From Saxidomus purpurata (lineage: Eukaryota; Mollusca; Bivalvia; Venerida; Veneridae), in NCBI GenBank assembly GCA_022818135.1, contig JAFMSR010000018.1, positions 346,051 to 410,050 of the forward strand: DNA of 64,000 nucleotides, given 5' to 3'. The position numbers were made by a program, and so were the translations under genes. Shown piece by piece: positions 46,536-58,599 of the stretch (its first letter is position 1; each line of letters starts with the position of its first letter). The notes under the pieces are model-generated. The model saw only the letters and a program-made list of their open reading frames with translations. It had not been told where the DNA came from and ran no database searches.

Positions 46536-46620
46536 GTTAAAGAAATATTATTGATGCGTCTGGGGGACGGATTGAATTATACAATTTCACAGCGCCGATA
46601 TTTTGCAGTTAGGAAGAAAT
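46536..46620 (+). CDS. Candidate exon, unknown
   Basis: Acceptor 'gattttactcctttag', donor 'AAAT|gtaagtt', both good. Open for 28 codons, 'VKEILLMRLGDGLNYTISQR' then 'RYFAVRKK'. The phase does not continue directly from the candidate at 45449, so another exon would be needed between them, or this belongs to a different gene. Confidence 0.35.
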
Positions 46621-47251
46621 GTAAGTTATTTATGTATGCAATATTGTTAGAAAATCACAAATTTCCTTCGCTGATCGTGATAAGATGCACGTAAACGTAT
46701 TATTATGTGAATAGACCCTTTAAAGTAAAAGTCAATAGACGCTTATTGAAATAAGAATGTAAAGCAGACGATAAGGTTAAAGTCAAAAAGAATCCGAGTG
46801 AAATAGGATATAGAAAGGCAAACGAGGCCTCGGTTTAGTCAGATCTTTGCTAGCGTCGGAGGAGTACATTTGAAGAAGAAGAAAATATTATTTAATAATA
46901 CACAATTATAACCAGGACTGTGGCATAGTTAGAATAGGCGAGGTTCCCTCATACTTGCGGTGTATACCCATACTTGCAGGGTTCTCTTGTTCCTAATATA
47001 CCTTAGGTCGTGTTTTGAATAGTTCAAACATTTTATTCTCAAGTTGATTTAATTTAATTCAAGTTTCAAACGCAATCATTGTAACAATCATTTGTTTTCA
47101 ATCAAAGACCAAGTAGGTCGAGCAAAATTAATATATAGCAACAGCAGAAGCTCTGACTGTCAAAGACAGAAACAACTCGGTACACGTTACAGTATATCAA
47201 TTAGTATAATATGTGGCATTTCAGACAAAAACATCACTTGACTTAAGGAGT
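46621..47251. other. No gene recognised
   Basis: AT-rich sequence; nothing recognised before the T-tailed element copy D. Confidence 0.4.
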
Positions 47252-47304
47252 GGAGGCTGCGTTTTTGGTACGTGGTATTCCCTGTTTGATATTGTTTTTG
47301 TTTT
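47252..47304 (+). mobile_element. T-tailed element, copy D (short)
   Basis: 5'-truncated at 'ggaggctgcgtttttggt', ends 'tgtttgatattgtttttg' plus Ts. Two substitutions from the common sequence, so it is the oldest-looking copy. Confidence 0.8.
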
Positions 47305-47875
47305 AATATAAACAAAATGCATCATATACTTCAACTCACATAAAAAAGATATATGTACTGTCATATTGATATATCGACATGCTCGATGTTATATGTTTGT
47401 GAGTACATAAATATCAGAAACAACAGAGAAAAACAAGGGTATGAATCAGTACCAAATGTATTTTTGATATTTCGATGTTATTCTTTTGCTATATTTTTGG
47501 ATTATGCATTATTGTGTGCGTTTTATTTATATGACAGCATTTTTAAAATGCTAGTAGTCACCAAATTGTCAAATTGTCACCAGGCATTCAATCAAACTAC
47601 ATTGTAATAGTTTCAGCACTTTGTCTCTATCTATTCATAAAGTTACAAAAAATTGCAGTCATAGATTAATGAATGTTCTTCACTTGTCTTTTAAATCACA
47701 AATTATACACAACCTCCGGGATGAGCGGCAGGCACCTTAACCTCTTCATCACCGCTCCCTTTTACTAAACTATATTATTTGCTGTCTTATTTAAAACTAA
47801 CAGTTAAGTACTGTAGTCATGGACATAGAGTTAATGGACTAGGTATTTTGGGATAGTCTTTTTAGAAGTTTTAAT
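47305..47875. other. No gene recognised
   Basis: The open frame at 47353-47607 has no recognised domain and lies in AT-rich sequence; not called. Confidence 0.4.
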
Positions 47876-48770
47876 TGACAATTAATTATTAATAGGGTCA
47901 ATTCATGACTGATCAATTGTCATTATTCCTTTTAATTTTTAAACAGATTTGTCAATTTTTAACATGCATTTGTGCCAGTGAATAAGTTGCAGTGTAGACT
48001 AGGCTCAAATTGAAAGAAGGGATGATAGATAATTTTATGTTAAAAGGACAGTATATAAGGAAGGTGTCACAAATTTAAAAAAGGACAATCCATAAGAAAG
48101 TTGTCTCAAATTGTAAATCAAATTAAATTTTACCTTGCATGTTTTGATTTGTATCACCGTGATTCTATTACCGGTAATAGTAAGTTTCAGGAAAAGCAAT
48201 TAAAAAATACTATGGATCTATGTAATTTGCTCAATAATAGATTTTAATCAGTTGCGAAAATGATTTCTTCTTCTACTTTATACCTGATTATTTGGGTTTA
48301 TTTTAGATCTGACTTATTATATATTTGGCATATAAAATGATCTTTTAAAAGAATAAAACATACTAGTTCTTGACCCTACACTAATTTTATCATGAAGACA
48401 TGATTATAGTTCTTTTTTGTTTTGTTCCTTTGTTTTTATAAAGGTCCTCTTGTTGAAATATGAGACCCCTACATTTTTATTGTTGCACTTTAAAAATTAT
48501 TGACTGCACCAGGCAGTATTGAAATCCTTATAGCAGTATGTTATGTAAAATTGCATAACCTAATAAACCACAGGATCACAAAGCAGGGTAGTGTAGACCC
48601 AGATGGTTCTGTCATATAGCACTGACCCAAAGCATAGTTGAACTATGTTAGTAAGAAATTTTATCTAAGGAAATTAAAACACTAAAAGATAGGATAGTCA
48701 CTGTTATTTTTATTTTTGCTGACTGTATCATAAATATGAGAAAATAGTGGAAATTGCTCTATACTTGGCT

Positions 48771-48818
48771 GTTTTTGGTACGTGGCATTCCCTGTTTGAT
48801 ATTATTTTTGTTTTTTTT
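48771..48818 (+). mobile_element. T-tailed element, copy E (shortest)
   Basis: Copy 1 of the duplication reads 'atacttggctttgttaccc' at 26211-26230; copy 2 reads 'atacttggct', 48 bases of element, then 'tgttacctgag'. This is a direct unoccupied/occupied pair. 5' truncated at 'gtttttggtacgtggc', T-tailed 3' end, no visible target-site duplication. Confidence 0.88.
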
Positions 48819-50420
48819 GTTACCTGAGACACTGTGTCTTTCGCATACACACGTTTATCCTGATTAATGTTATCATAGTTTTGAATCTTTACTCTCCTGG
48901 TAGCAAATTCTTCTGATTTTGCGACTATTGAAGTTCAAGATCAGTCGGCACATCCATCCAGTCTGATCATAATCTACACTGTTTACTATTAAGTCAATAC
49001 ATTTTCAGTGAAGCTTAGTTGAAGCGTAAATCGTCTATGCAAATTGAATGGTTTTTAAAATATAGACATACTTATATATATTCTTTCCTTATATTTTTGT
49101 AGAAATCATTCCTATGAGTATGATGAGAAATATATGAAAACTGCAGAAAAACAGTCAATCCTTGCAGTGTGAAAAATGATGTATTTTGTGAGGATCCCTT
49201 AACCTGTAAAGATTTAAGAGGATGGAAGTTCTGAATGGAAGATTCTGTTTGAATTTACACTTTAGGCAGGATTTTGTTATTTCAGTAGCAATTACTTGTG
49301 TAAAAAGAGAGAGTCAAGAAGACATTAATAGCGCAAAACACCTAAGATGGAACAAACAAAAAAGTTGGAGTAGAAATGAATGATAACGGTAAAAATAGGG
49401 AAATATAAAGAGCGACTTAGTTTCAGTTTTGTGTTTATAGATATAATGCAAGGTTTTGTGTTGCTTCGTTGATTCAATTACGGATAAATGCTGGAGTTAT
49501 TGACTTCGAGTAATAGAGTTATTAACTTCGAATAACCTGATCAGTTTGTCTGTATTGTTGAATTAGTAAATTGATTACTGATTTTTAATGAAATCAACAG
49601 AAAAAGTGAAAATTTCCAAGTTTTTGCAACGGAAATGGTGATGAAATGCTAACTGTGAATTTAATATCAAATGGTCATGATATGCATTGAAAATCTCTTG
49701 GTGATAAAAAAATCATAAACAGAAAAAAGAGGTTTTGTGTTGTTGCCAGTTTTTATAAAGACTTTCAAAGGTTCATCAGAATGCATTGACTTCACGTCCT
49801 TTGTTAATATATGCATTATCCGGACGCATCAGCCGAAATGTTGATGATCATATAAATCATAAAGAAGAACATGACTGTGTTGTCGTTGAAGTTTACCTCA
49901 TATCACTTATTGTACTTAAATTCCAAGGCTTACGTGCTACCTGGCACTGTCATGTACATATATCAGTAACCACTTGAAGTATTAATTAAAACTTTTGCTG
50001 TAGTGCTCATGGTTACTCTTGACTTAATATCTTGCTCTTTATGCCCCTTGTTTAAATTTGATAATACACATATTCTTGTCTTTGCCTTTTACTGCCCAAA
50101 CTTTTGTTTAATTGGTAAACACTGAGAAAAGTCGAGCATTCTGTCTTACGGACAGCTCTTGTTATGCATTAAAATAAGATATGCTAATTTTAAGCGAAGC
50201 ATGATGCTATTTTTTTGTTTTTGTGAGCAATGAGTGTCCTGGCACTACAGACATTACTGGTTCTTGACAACAGAACATGCGGCTCCAGGTTAACGACTTC
50301 ATCTGCAAGAAATTAACTGATTTTGTGACAGACGAGGAGAGTAGGTAAATGTGTTGATAAGAATTATAAGCTAATCGAGATGCAATACATGGCTAACTGA
50401 TTCGTTTACTGAAATATGTT

Positions 50421-50490
50421 GGTGGCGCATTGGTTTACGCTCTGGAATACCAATTCGGAGGTCCCTGGTTTGAATACCGTCCAGGGCACT
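50421..50490 (+). repeat. tRNA-derived SINE head, duplication copy 2
   Basis: 'ggtggcgcattggtttacgc' and B-box-like 'ggtttgaatacc' at 50467-50478; counterpart of 33206-33277. Confidence 0.65.
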
Positions 50491-50639
50491 GACAATTTAA
50501 TCAATTGTACAAGTGTGACCAGTCATTTTCTTAGAACATTTTCGAGACGATGGTCACTATTTCGATCGAATATATTGGAGAGTTAAGCCTTGAGAATGAT
50601 GTAATCGGATGGCGAAAGCATTAATGAATATGCCCTAAA

Positions 50640-50874
50640 TTGGCGAGGAATCTATATGCGCATATACGGTTAAACGAATATATACTTTTTATACTTGCTG
50701 ATGACCTAGGATTTGATGAAACTGGTAATCATGGATCTAATAAAAAATCACCAAACCTTTACAAACAGTTACTGTCTGGTGTAAGGCTATCGAATTACTA
50801 TACACAGTTATGTACACCAAGAGGAGGTACGATATCCGGTAAATTCGTTAGTCGCCTCAATTCAGGTAATTCAA
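50640..50874 (+). pseudogene. Arylsulfatase-like N-terminal exon remnant
   Basis: The frame reads 'YILFILADDLGFDETGNHGS', then 'KSPNLYKQLLSGVRLSNYY' and 'CTPRGGTISGKF'. This matches the start of type I sulfatases (metal-binding DD in 'LADDLG', then C-x-P-x-R whose Cys becomes formylglycine). The CTPSR core is altered to CTPRG, so the formylglycine motif is broken. A donor-like 'TTCAG|gtaatt' follows at about 50865. No further sulfatase exon lies before the LTR element. Probably a pseudogene exon or the edge of a damaged gene. Confidence 0.7.
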
Positions 50875-51032
50875 AGGCCGATAGTTTTATGTGATTGTTA
50901 TAATGACACATATTAAGCAGCTAATTATTTTGGTCAAGAATTTTCAAAGTTAATCTGCCTTACTAGTGGTAGAACTGTTACACATTTTTCAAAACAAAAC
51001 GTATTAGTATTTGAATCGGCTAAATAATTATA

Positions 51033-51215
51033 CAAGAGGCATTGATGGCCCTAGATTGCTCACCTAAGTACCAGAGGTCGTTATACAGGTTTATTACAAA
51101 CAGAGTCGTAGAGATCAAATTAAAAGTACAGCAACCTTTACGTTTTCTAGTCTATGTAAAGGCTACACGAATTTGAAAAACACTTCAATTCGAGGTCAGC
51201 AATAAAAAATGTGGA
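51033..51215. mobile_element. Fragment of 'aagaggcattgatggccct' repeat, split by the LTR element
   Basis: Starts 'acaagaggcattgatggccc' with 'gctcacct', like the ends at 18632 and 22669. The LTR retrotransposon entered it: the text resumes after 62384. Confidence 0.6.
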
Positions 51216-52290
51216 TGTTACAGGGTTGATATTTAACTGTTTACATATATTATCCCATTTGGAACCTCTTTCTGTTTATCCCCACTTGAGGCCTCTTCTA
51301 CTTGTTTTTTACGGTTGATGTGTTTTGTGTTATCTCGTTCGCACGAGATGTGATCTGGGTGAGCTGATATTAAACAAGAGCGCGAAAAGGTTTCGTGCGC
51401 AGTCTCACACAGTTCTTGGGAAGGAAAGGTCGTTTTTGGTCTTTGGCCAAATTTGAGAGTCCTCAGATTGTTTCAGATGTTTTAAGGTAAATAGCTGGTT
51501 TTGCTGAATTGTTTTAGCTTGGTGTAATTCTTTCGTTGAGTTATTCTTCCGTACTTTCGGTTTGTGGCAATTTTATAAGTTTACGCGTTCTACATTTTTT
51601 GTCAAGTTAAAAGATGGCAGTCTCGAATGAGCAAAACTTTATCTTCTGGTTTCTGAACATTTAATATGCATGTATTAACCATAACCTTTGTTGTCAACAG
51701 TAACCAGCACCAACACCAGCATGGATAAGTGACAGAAAGTCAGTGTGTGTGATAGAGCTACATACATGTATGGTTTACAGATTTCATAAATCTGGTGAGT
51801 AAATATCTATGTATTGTATAGGAGTATTTTTGGTAAAACCCAGATTTGTATGTATTTTTATAAATTGTGTTTCATTGTGTTATTTAATTTATAACTATAA
51901 TTCAAGGAGACCACTGTGCTATATTTGGCAAAGTTTCTGTGGAAAAGACAAACTGTATATTAGTGCTATGTCACATGTTCTTGTGACTATAGAGAGATCA
52001 GACTCTTATAAAGTGATATAAAGTGATATAAAGTATTTGCGGATCAGAAGAGAAAAGGACTCTTTTATTATAGAAGTTGTAAAATGCATTATTTATAAAG
52101 ATAGATTAAGTAAAGTATGTTGTATTTACAATTTCAGAGCCTTTCTTGTACGAGGCGTCACAGTTGTCACAGTCACTAGTTGCCAGTGTATTATATTATT
52201 ATGCACAGAATAAATGGACATATTGAACCTGTAATGTAGTCTTACTCGTCTGTAGATAATAGGGATATCTCCAGAACCCCGGGTATAACA
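51216..52290 (+). repeat. 5' LTR of the Ty3/Gypsy element
   Basis: 1075 bp, 'tgttacaggg...ggtataaca'. Contains AATAAA at 52209-52214, a likely poly(A) signal. A 70-codon open frame at 51809-52021 also occurs in the other LTR and is unlikely to be a gene. Confidence 0.95.
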
Positions 52291-54894
52291 TGGAACCTCC
52301 GGCGCTTTGAATTCTGTGTATAAAAAAATTAACATTTGGACGCTTTATAGAAGTAAAAATTCCATTTCTACTGGACATTTTGTGTGCACATGCTGGTGTT
52401 TATTTTGTCTTAAATTGACACACTCAGATACTAAGTATAAAGGTTAGTGAAACCAAGAACTGTGTTGCCAAGAGAACTGTCTTTTAATTGTAAATAGAGT
52501 TTTAACCAGAACTTTTTACGTTTAAGTGGTAATCTCCACTTTTTGATCAAGAAGTTTGTAGTGCACACTTTATACATTAATTTATCCAGGAGGATAAAAC
52601 ATTTAGAAGCAGTAGAGAAAGAAGGACGTTGATTCCTGCATTTAATATATATATTCAGTGTAAAATTACTGAACTTTGCAAACTTTGGGTTATTTTCCCA
52701 AGGCGTTGATAAACATTACAGGGAGAAACACGGTAATATATGGACTTCTGTATCAATGGTGATACTAACAATATTTAACAAAGTTCATCCCGGAACTACG
52801 AATCCATAGGCACTTATCAGTTGACCAAGAACGTTCGTTTCATCGCCATAACAGGATACCCAGCTACACTGCAAGAAGGATCATCACGTTGAGATATTCA
52901 GACTTATAAACTGTTAATTGTGGTGATACAGCCAGTGGTCAGATTTTTTACCAGTAATTCAACAGGTGGTGAGTGAAAAATATTTTGTTTACTTAAATCA
53001 CTTAGATTTGGGGAAATTTGCTAAAACTTTGGGACTCTGTTTCATGTAATTAGTGTATTGGCATTTGATATAAATACTTAATGAAGGGAAACTGAGTGAT
53101 TTGAGTACTTATAGTATGATATTGTAAGTGAGACAGATATTTTTGTAAAGAAAAACAAGGCACTTCACTTTGGTAAAGGATTACTAATAAACTGGTGAAG
53201 GGTTTGCATGAACCTTCTGTCTATCTTCTCTATACAATTACTTAATTTTAATTCTTTAGCTCTTGTGAGTCTGCCATCAAAACCACATTTTATTAAGTAA
53301 AATACATTTTGACAAGTCTGTTTCATTTTTAAAGGCTTGAAAACTTCAATTGTCTACATTTGGAAAGTGTTGTCCTACTTTCTGTTCAGGTTGTAAAGTT
53401 GTGGTTTGTGTGCTAGATTTTTCCTTCTTCCCATTGGTTGATTATTGGAAAATCCCTTGTGTCAATGTTGGAATTCCCTCTCAGTTGCTTCTGATTGGAT
53501 ATTCGGGTCACATGTGATTTGACCTAGTTTATTGACATTTCAGGTTAATAGCCACACAGCTGAGTGATACAGACTTTGATTCATTATTATATGTTTATCA
53601 GTTTATATAGTTTAGTTTTCAGATAGTACATCAACTTTGATATTAGTTACTTGTTAACAATTTATCAGATAGTAAATACACCATCTGATAATTATTAAGT
53701 TATTAAGTTTTGTAGTGAGTCAAATACTACAACTTTGTATAGTATTAATTATTTTATTAATACTAATAATTTTACCAGTTGTTCAGCCTATAGGTTGTTC
53801 AAAGAGTGAAATTTATTTTTTTTATTTCGTGTGACATCACATGACTTTATGCTATCTCGGATTGTTTTCTCGAGCCGGTAAATAATTCCAACTCGGAACG
53901 GTACTGGTGTTGTTGAATTATCATCATCATCAGTTGAAATATTTAAGGTGGTTGAACTTGCTTAAAAGAATGAAGGTGGTTCAACTTGAACTGTTCATAT
54001 TCTAATTAAAGTACTTTAAATCTCAATTAAGATTAAGAATTAATTAATTAATTAAGTAGTTACTTATCTTAAGTAAAATACTTAAGGTGATAAAAAAAAA
54101 TTAAGGTGGTAAATACAATAAAAAAAAAAGTAATAATAGTAAACTTACAATTTACCAACAACTTAAACATAGAAAGTTTAAATAAATTAAATTACAATTG
54201 GTTGTAAGAAATAAATTTGATAAATAATTAGATAAATTAACTTAATAATCATTATAAACTTGACTGATATTAAAAGAACAGTGCACTAATAATAAATAGA
54301 TAAATAAATTTTAGACTAAAGTAATACTTTGATTTGATTATTTAAATAGTTACTTTTACTAAATTTTGTTTAAAACAAGATAATCTTAACAAAAGTTAAC
54401 GTTTGCTACTTCACACTAAATTCTTTGACAGTAGGACTAGGGTACATAAGAGAAAAGTAAATCAAATATATTCAACTAAACTTAATAGAATAATATATGA
54501 GATTGTGGTACACTTGGGTTAGGATTGGCATTAAGTAAAATAACAAGAGAGTTGATAGAATAGTTGGGTTGTTTAATTTTAATAGCAATTAAGAGACAAT
54601 TGAGAGAAATTAACTGGAATTAAAAGGGAAAAGAAAGGTAGTACATAGTTGATATTCTACATAGGTGTTAGGAATAGTTACACTTAGTTGATATTCTATA
54701 GTTCCAAGTTGGTGATACGCATTGCGGCTTATACAAATATCGGTGCACCCGTTGCGGAATATTCGGATTTTTTTATATCAGTTTTATCTTCATTTTGTTG
54801 TGATAACAGTGTATGAATCAACATAGTGAAATACTTTTTCAGCTATTTGGATACTTGTGTTCTCTTACTGAACTTTAGTGAATTAACATTCACA
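52291..54894 (+). other. Long leader of the Ty3/Gypsy element
   Basis: 2.6 kb between LTR and gag. It begins 'tggaacctccggcgctttg', where the primer-binding site is expected. The rest is AT-rich, with 'ttaaggtggt' words near 53945-54110, and no ORF. Unusually long for this class; may contain an older insertion. Confidence 0.65.
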
Positions 54895-56020
54895 ATGGCT
54901 AAGCCAGCCACTAAGGATGATGTTTCAGAGGAGGAACTCAAACTCTTAGGAGCAATGAGAGTTTTATCAGTAAAGCCAGAGAAAATAGAAAGCAAAGAAG
55001 ACTTTGAAGCTTACATAAAACATTATGAAGCAGTATATAAGTCAGCGACACCCACTATTCCAGATAAGAGACCCATTCCAAGAATATCTACATTCTTTGG
55101 AGAAGAAAACAAAGGGGAAGTTTCTTACATAACATGGAGATACGAAATTCAGTGCCTTGTTGAGGAACACACATACACTGAAGATTCACTATTACAAGCT
55201 ATACGGCGGTCAGCTAAGGGAGAGGCAGCCAATATTTTAAGAAGGCTTGGGACTAAGGCAACTGTTGGGCAGATATTGACTAAGTTTCAGACAATATATG
55301 GTCAGATTGACACCCCAGAGTCAATACTGAAGAAATTTTATGCCTGTCAGCAAAGTGAAAAGGAGACATTTAACATGTATGCTGCACGGGTAGAAGAATT
55401 ATTTGCCCAGGCTGTTGAAATGAATGTCATGAAAACCAGCAATGAGACAGCTCTTAAAAATGTTCTGTATCAAGGCATGACCACTTAAACAAATGGCCAA
55501 TTTGAAATTCGAAACCATCAAAGACTATGATAAATTCAAGATTGAGGTTCGAAAGTTGGAAAGCGAGGTCCCCAAAGAAAAGACAGTGAATACAAAATGC
55601 AACGCTATAAATGAGAAAAAAGAGAAGTCTGGTTTTGACGAAATGAAGGATCTTCTTCAAGAAATGAATGATAGATTCAAGAAAATAGAAGAAGAAAAGG
55701 AACAACAACACATTTTAACACAACAACTTTTGCAGCAACAAGGACCACAGCAATGGTATCCACCACCAGCATTCCAACCAAGGGGAAATACTTATAGAGG
55801 TCCAAGACATGCTAGAGGAAATCTTAGTAGGGGAGGACAGCAAACTTATGGTAGAGGTCAATTTAGACCAAGAAGACCCACAGGTACTTATACCTTTGCA
55901 CCAAGGCCAACTACAAACACTTTTCCAAATCCTACTTCAAATACCAATTATGAACCAAGAAGATGTTACAACTACAACAAACCCGGACATATCGCTCGTT
56001 TCTGTCAGGAAAACTTGTAA
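54895..56020 (+). pseudogene. Ty3/Gypsy gag, one frameshift, altered zinc knuckle
   Basis: ATG 54895 chosen because 'MAKPATKDDVSEEELKLL' begins a coherent capsid-like protein; the upstream ATG at 54826 adds a hydrophobic stretch. Part one (to 55488) has 'WRYEIQCLVEEHTYTEDSL', typical of the retrotransposon gag fold. A one-base shift near 55470 moves to part two (55493-56020), with a coiled coil, a Gln/Pro-rich and Arg/Gly-rich tail, and one CCHC-like knuckle 'CYNYNKPGHIARFC' in which the second Cys is Tyr. Gag forms the particle and binds RNA. Confidence 0.88.
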
Positions 56021-58599
56021 GTGCCTCTGTGAATGGACCGGATGGGGGCACACAGCAAACAGGGAAAATAAATGGTCCACAATTAGTTGGATATTCAAAT
56101 GAGTGCTCAGTAAAAGTTAACAACAAAGATACCACAGCCCTCCTAGATACAGGTTCATGTATTTCTACTATCAGTTTGGCTTTCTACCAACAACATCTTG
56201 CCTTGTTAGAGTTACAACCAGTTGATTCCATACTCAAGATAGAATGTGCTGATGGTAATGATCTACCCTACTTAGGTTATGTTGAAACAGAGCTTACCAT
56301 AGATAGCATACCAGAGCTGAAAGACCTGCCTTGCATACTTTTGATAGTACCAGAGACTCCTTTCAACTCCAAGACACCCATACTAATTGATACAAACGTT
56401 TTAAAGGAAATCGCCAGTACATGCAAGGAAATACATGGTGAACAATATCTTCAGAAAGCTCCCCTTATCACAACATGGTATTTAGCACTCCGGTGTATTA
56501 CCATAAGAGAGAAAGAATTAAAGAAGAACAAAGATAGGTTAGCCATCGTCAGATCAGCAGAAACTTCAAAAGTAACTTTAGGACCTAATCAAAGCATTGA
56601 AATTACAGGATACTTGGATAAGAAAATAGATTATCAACCATCTTGTGCTATGCTACAATCTTCAGAATTATCTTCTCTTCCGGACTTTGTTGATATTACA
56701 CCATCGGTTATCAACTACATTTCCACTTCCAAGGAGCCAGTCATAGTTAGTATATCAAACTTAACTACTGACACTGTCAACATTTCACCAAGAGCAATAC
56801 TTTGTGAGTTGCAGCCTGTTACAGTTGATGAGAGCGTTTATGAGAAAATAGAAATGGAAACAGACACGAAGAAAATCTTCAATGAGATAACAATAGAAAC
56901 TTCTTTAACACCAGATCAAGATATTCAGATTCGAGAATTACTACTTGAACATGTAGATATTTTTTCAAAGAATGACATGGATTTAGGTCACTGTGATAAA
57001 ATTAAACACCGTATAGATCTCCATGATGAAAGGCCCTTCAAGCAAAGACACAGACGCATTCCACCAGGCATGGTAGATGAAATACGTCAACATATTGAAC
57101 ATCTTTTATCTTGTGGAATTATAAGGAAATCAAAATCTCCATGGGCATCAAACGTGGTTTTAGTAAGAAAGAAGAATGGAAAGCTTCGCATGTGTGTTGA
57201 TTATAGGGAACTCAACAACAAATCTGTTAAAGATGCTTATGCCCTTCCGCGCATTGAAGAGGTCTTTGATGTACTGAATGGATCCACCTGGTTTAGTACC
57301 ATAGATATGAAAGCAGGGTACCATCAAGTTGAAGTTGAAGATGAACATAAAGAACGCACAGCCTTCACAGTAGGACTAATCGGATTTTTTGAATATATAC
57401 GAATGCCCTTCGGTTTAAGTAATTCTCCGGCCACATATCAAAGACTCATGGAAGAATGCTTAGGAGATTACAACCTCAAAATATGTGTCATATATCTTGA
57501 TGACTTGATTATTTATGCAAAAACTTTTGAAGAACACTTGGAAAGACTACACTTAGTTCTCACAAGATTACAGGAATGTCATATTAAGTTATCTGCAGAA
57601 AAATGCTTCTTTCTTCAGAAGAAAGTTAAATTTCTGGGACATGTTGTTAGTGGTGATGGAGTAGAAACAGACCCGGACAAAATAAACAAGATAAGAAACT
57701 GGCCAACACCTTCAAATTCAGATGAACTCAGATCGTTTCTTGCCTTTGCAGGCTACTATCGCAGATTTATACAAAACTTTTCCAAAATAACCAAACCACT
57801 GTCAGATTTGCTTCCTCCATCAACTTCAAAGAAGAAGAAGTCTAATAGACAACAGAAGCCATGGACATGGGGAGATGAACAACAAGAAATCTTTGAAAAC
57901 TTAAAGATTATTCTCACTAGCCCACCAATATTGGCCTACCCAAACTTCAACCAACCGTTCGAACTACATGTAGACGCTTCAACAAAAGGTTTAGGTGCTG
58001 TGCTTTATCAGAGTCAAGATGGTCAAAAAAGAGTGATTGCTTATGCCAGCAGAAGTCTGTCCAGATCAGAAAGAAACTACCCCGCTTTCAAATTGGAATT
58101 TTTGGCATTAAAATGGGCTGTCACAGAAAAATTTTCTGATTATCTGATGAACAATTATTTTACAGTTTTTACAGACAACAACCCACTTACCTATATTCTT
58201 ACAAGTGCAAAGTTAGATGCAACTGGTCAAAGATGGGCATCTGCCCTTGGGGAATACAACTTCAACATTATCTATAGATGTGGTCTAAAAAATTTAGATG
58301 CAGATGGAATGTCTCGCTACCCGCATGACAAAATTTTAACTAAGGAAGGAGACGGAATAAAAATTGAGGATTCCACTATAAAAGCAATTTGTTCTGTTAT
58401 GCAGATTCCCCCATACATTGAGGTCATACATACCAATTCTGTAAACATTGTGGATTTAACAGAATGTCCTGGTCAGCCCTTTGCACAAACTGAAGCAAGA
58501 GAAATAAGACGAAATCAAAGAGAGGATCAAGTACTTGGAAAATGGATCAGAGCTGTCATTGATAAAAAAACTTCCATCCAAGACCATACAGTTTTGTAA
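55963..58599 (+). CDS. Ty3/Gypsy pol: protease, reverse transcriptase, RNase H
   Basis: 878 codons, overlapping the end of gag by 58 bases in the -1 frame, as expected if pol is made by ribosomal frameshifting; no canonical slippery site is obvious. Aspartic protease 'TTALLDTGSCIST' near residue 60. Reverse transcriptase 'FSTIDMKAGYHQVEV', 'MPFGLSNSPATYQRLM' and catalytic 'CVIYLDDLIIYAK' (YLDD near 57500). RNase H 'ELHVDASTKGLGAVLY' and 'YASRSLSRSERNYPA', ending 'LDADGMSRYPHD'. The frame stops at 58599 because of an extra A in an A-run near 58565; the integrase continues in the next frame. Confidence 0.93.
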   Translation: MLQLQQTRTYRSFLSGKLVSASVNGPDGGTQQTGKINGPQLVGYSNECSVKVNNKDTTALLDTGSCISTISLAFYQQHLALLELQPVDSILKIECADGNDLPYLGYVETELTIDSIPELKDLPCILLIVPETPFNSKTPILIDTNVLKEIASTCKEIHGEQYLQKAPLITTWYLALRCITIREKELKKNKDRLAIVRSAETSKVTLGPNQSIEITGYLDKKIDYQPSCAMLQSSELSSLPDFVDITPSVINYISTSKEPVIVSISNLTTDTVNISPRAILCELQPVTVDESVYEKIEMETDTKKIFNEITIETSLTPDQDIQIRELLLEHVDIFSKNDMDLGHCDKIKHRIDLHDERPFKQRHRRIPPGMVDEIRQHIEHLLSCGIIRKSKSPWASNVVLVRKKNGKLRMCVDYRELNNKSVKDAYALPRIEEVFDVLNGSTWFSTIDMKAGYHQVEVEDEHKERTAFTVGLIGFFEYIRMPFGLSNSPATYQRLMEECLGDYNLKICVIYLDDLIIYAKTFEEHLERLHLVLTRLQECHIKLSAEKCFFLQKKVKFLGHVVSGDGVETDPDKINKIRNWPTPSNSDELRSFLAFAGYYRRFIQNFSKITKPLSDLLPPSTSKKKKSNRQQKPWTWGDEQQEIFENLKIILTSPPILAYPNFNQPFELHVDASTKGLGAVLYQSQDGQKRVIAYASRSLSRSERNYPAFKLEFLALKWAVTEKFSDYLMNNYFTVFTDNNPLTYILTSAKLDATGQRWASALGEYNFNIIYRCGLKNLDADGMSRYPHDKILTKEGDGIKIEDSTIKAICSVMQIPPYIEVIHTNSVNIVDLTECPGQPFAQTEAREIRRNQREDQVLGKWIRAVIDKKTSIQDHTVL

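Larger units (their letters stand above)
47876..50500. repeat. Segmental duplication copy 2
   Basis: Collinear with 25363-33290 minus LINE 2 and the repeat at 31885-32335. Many scattered substitutions and indels, so the duplication is old. It includes its own T-tailed insertion at 48771 and the SINE head at 50421-50490. No intact gene inside. Confidence 0.85.

Noticed and set aside
47353..47607. 84-codon plus-strand ORF
   Set aside because: No domain, AT-rich, no splice or conservation support.
51809..52021. 70-codon ORF repeated at 61903-62115
   Set aside because: It is inside the LTR and duplicated only because the LTR is; no domain and not expected to be a gene.
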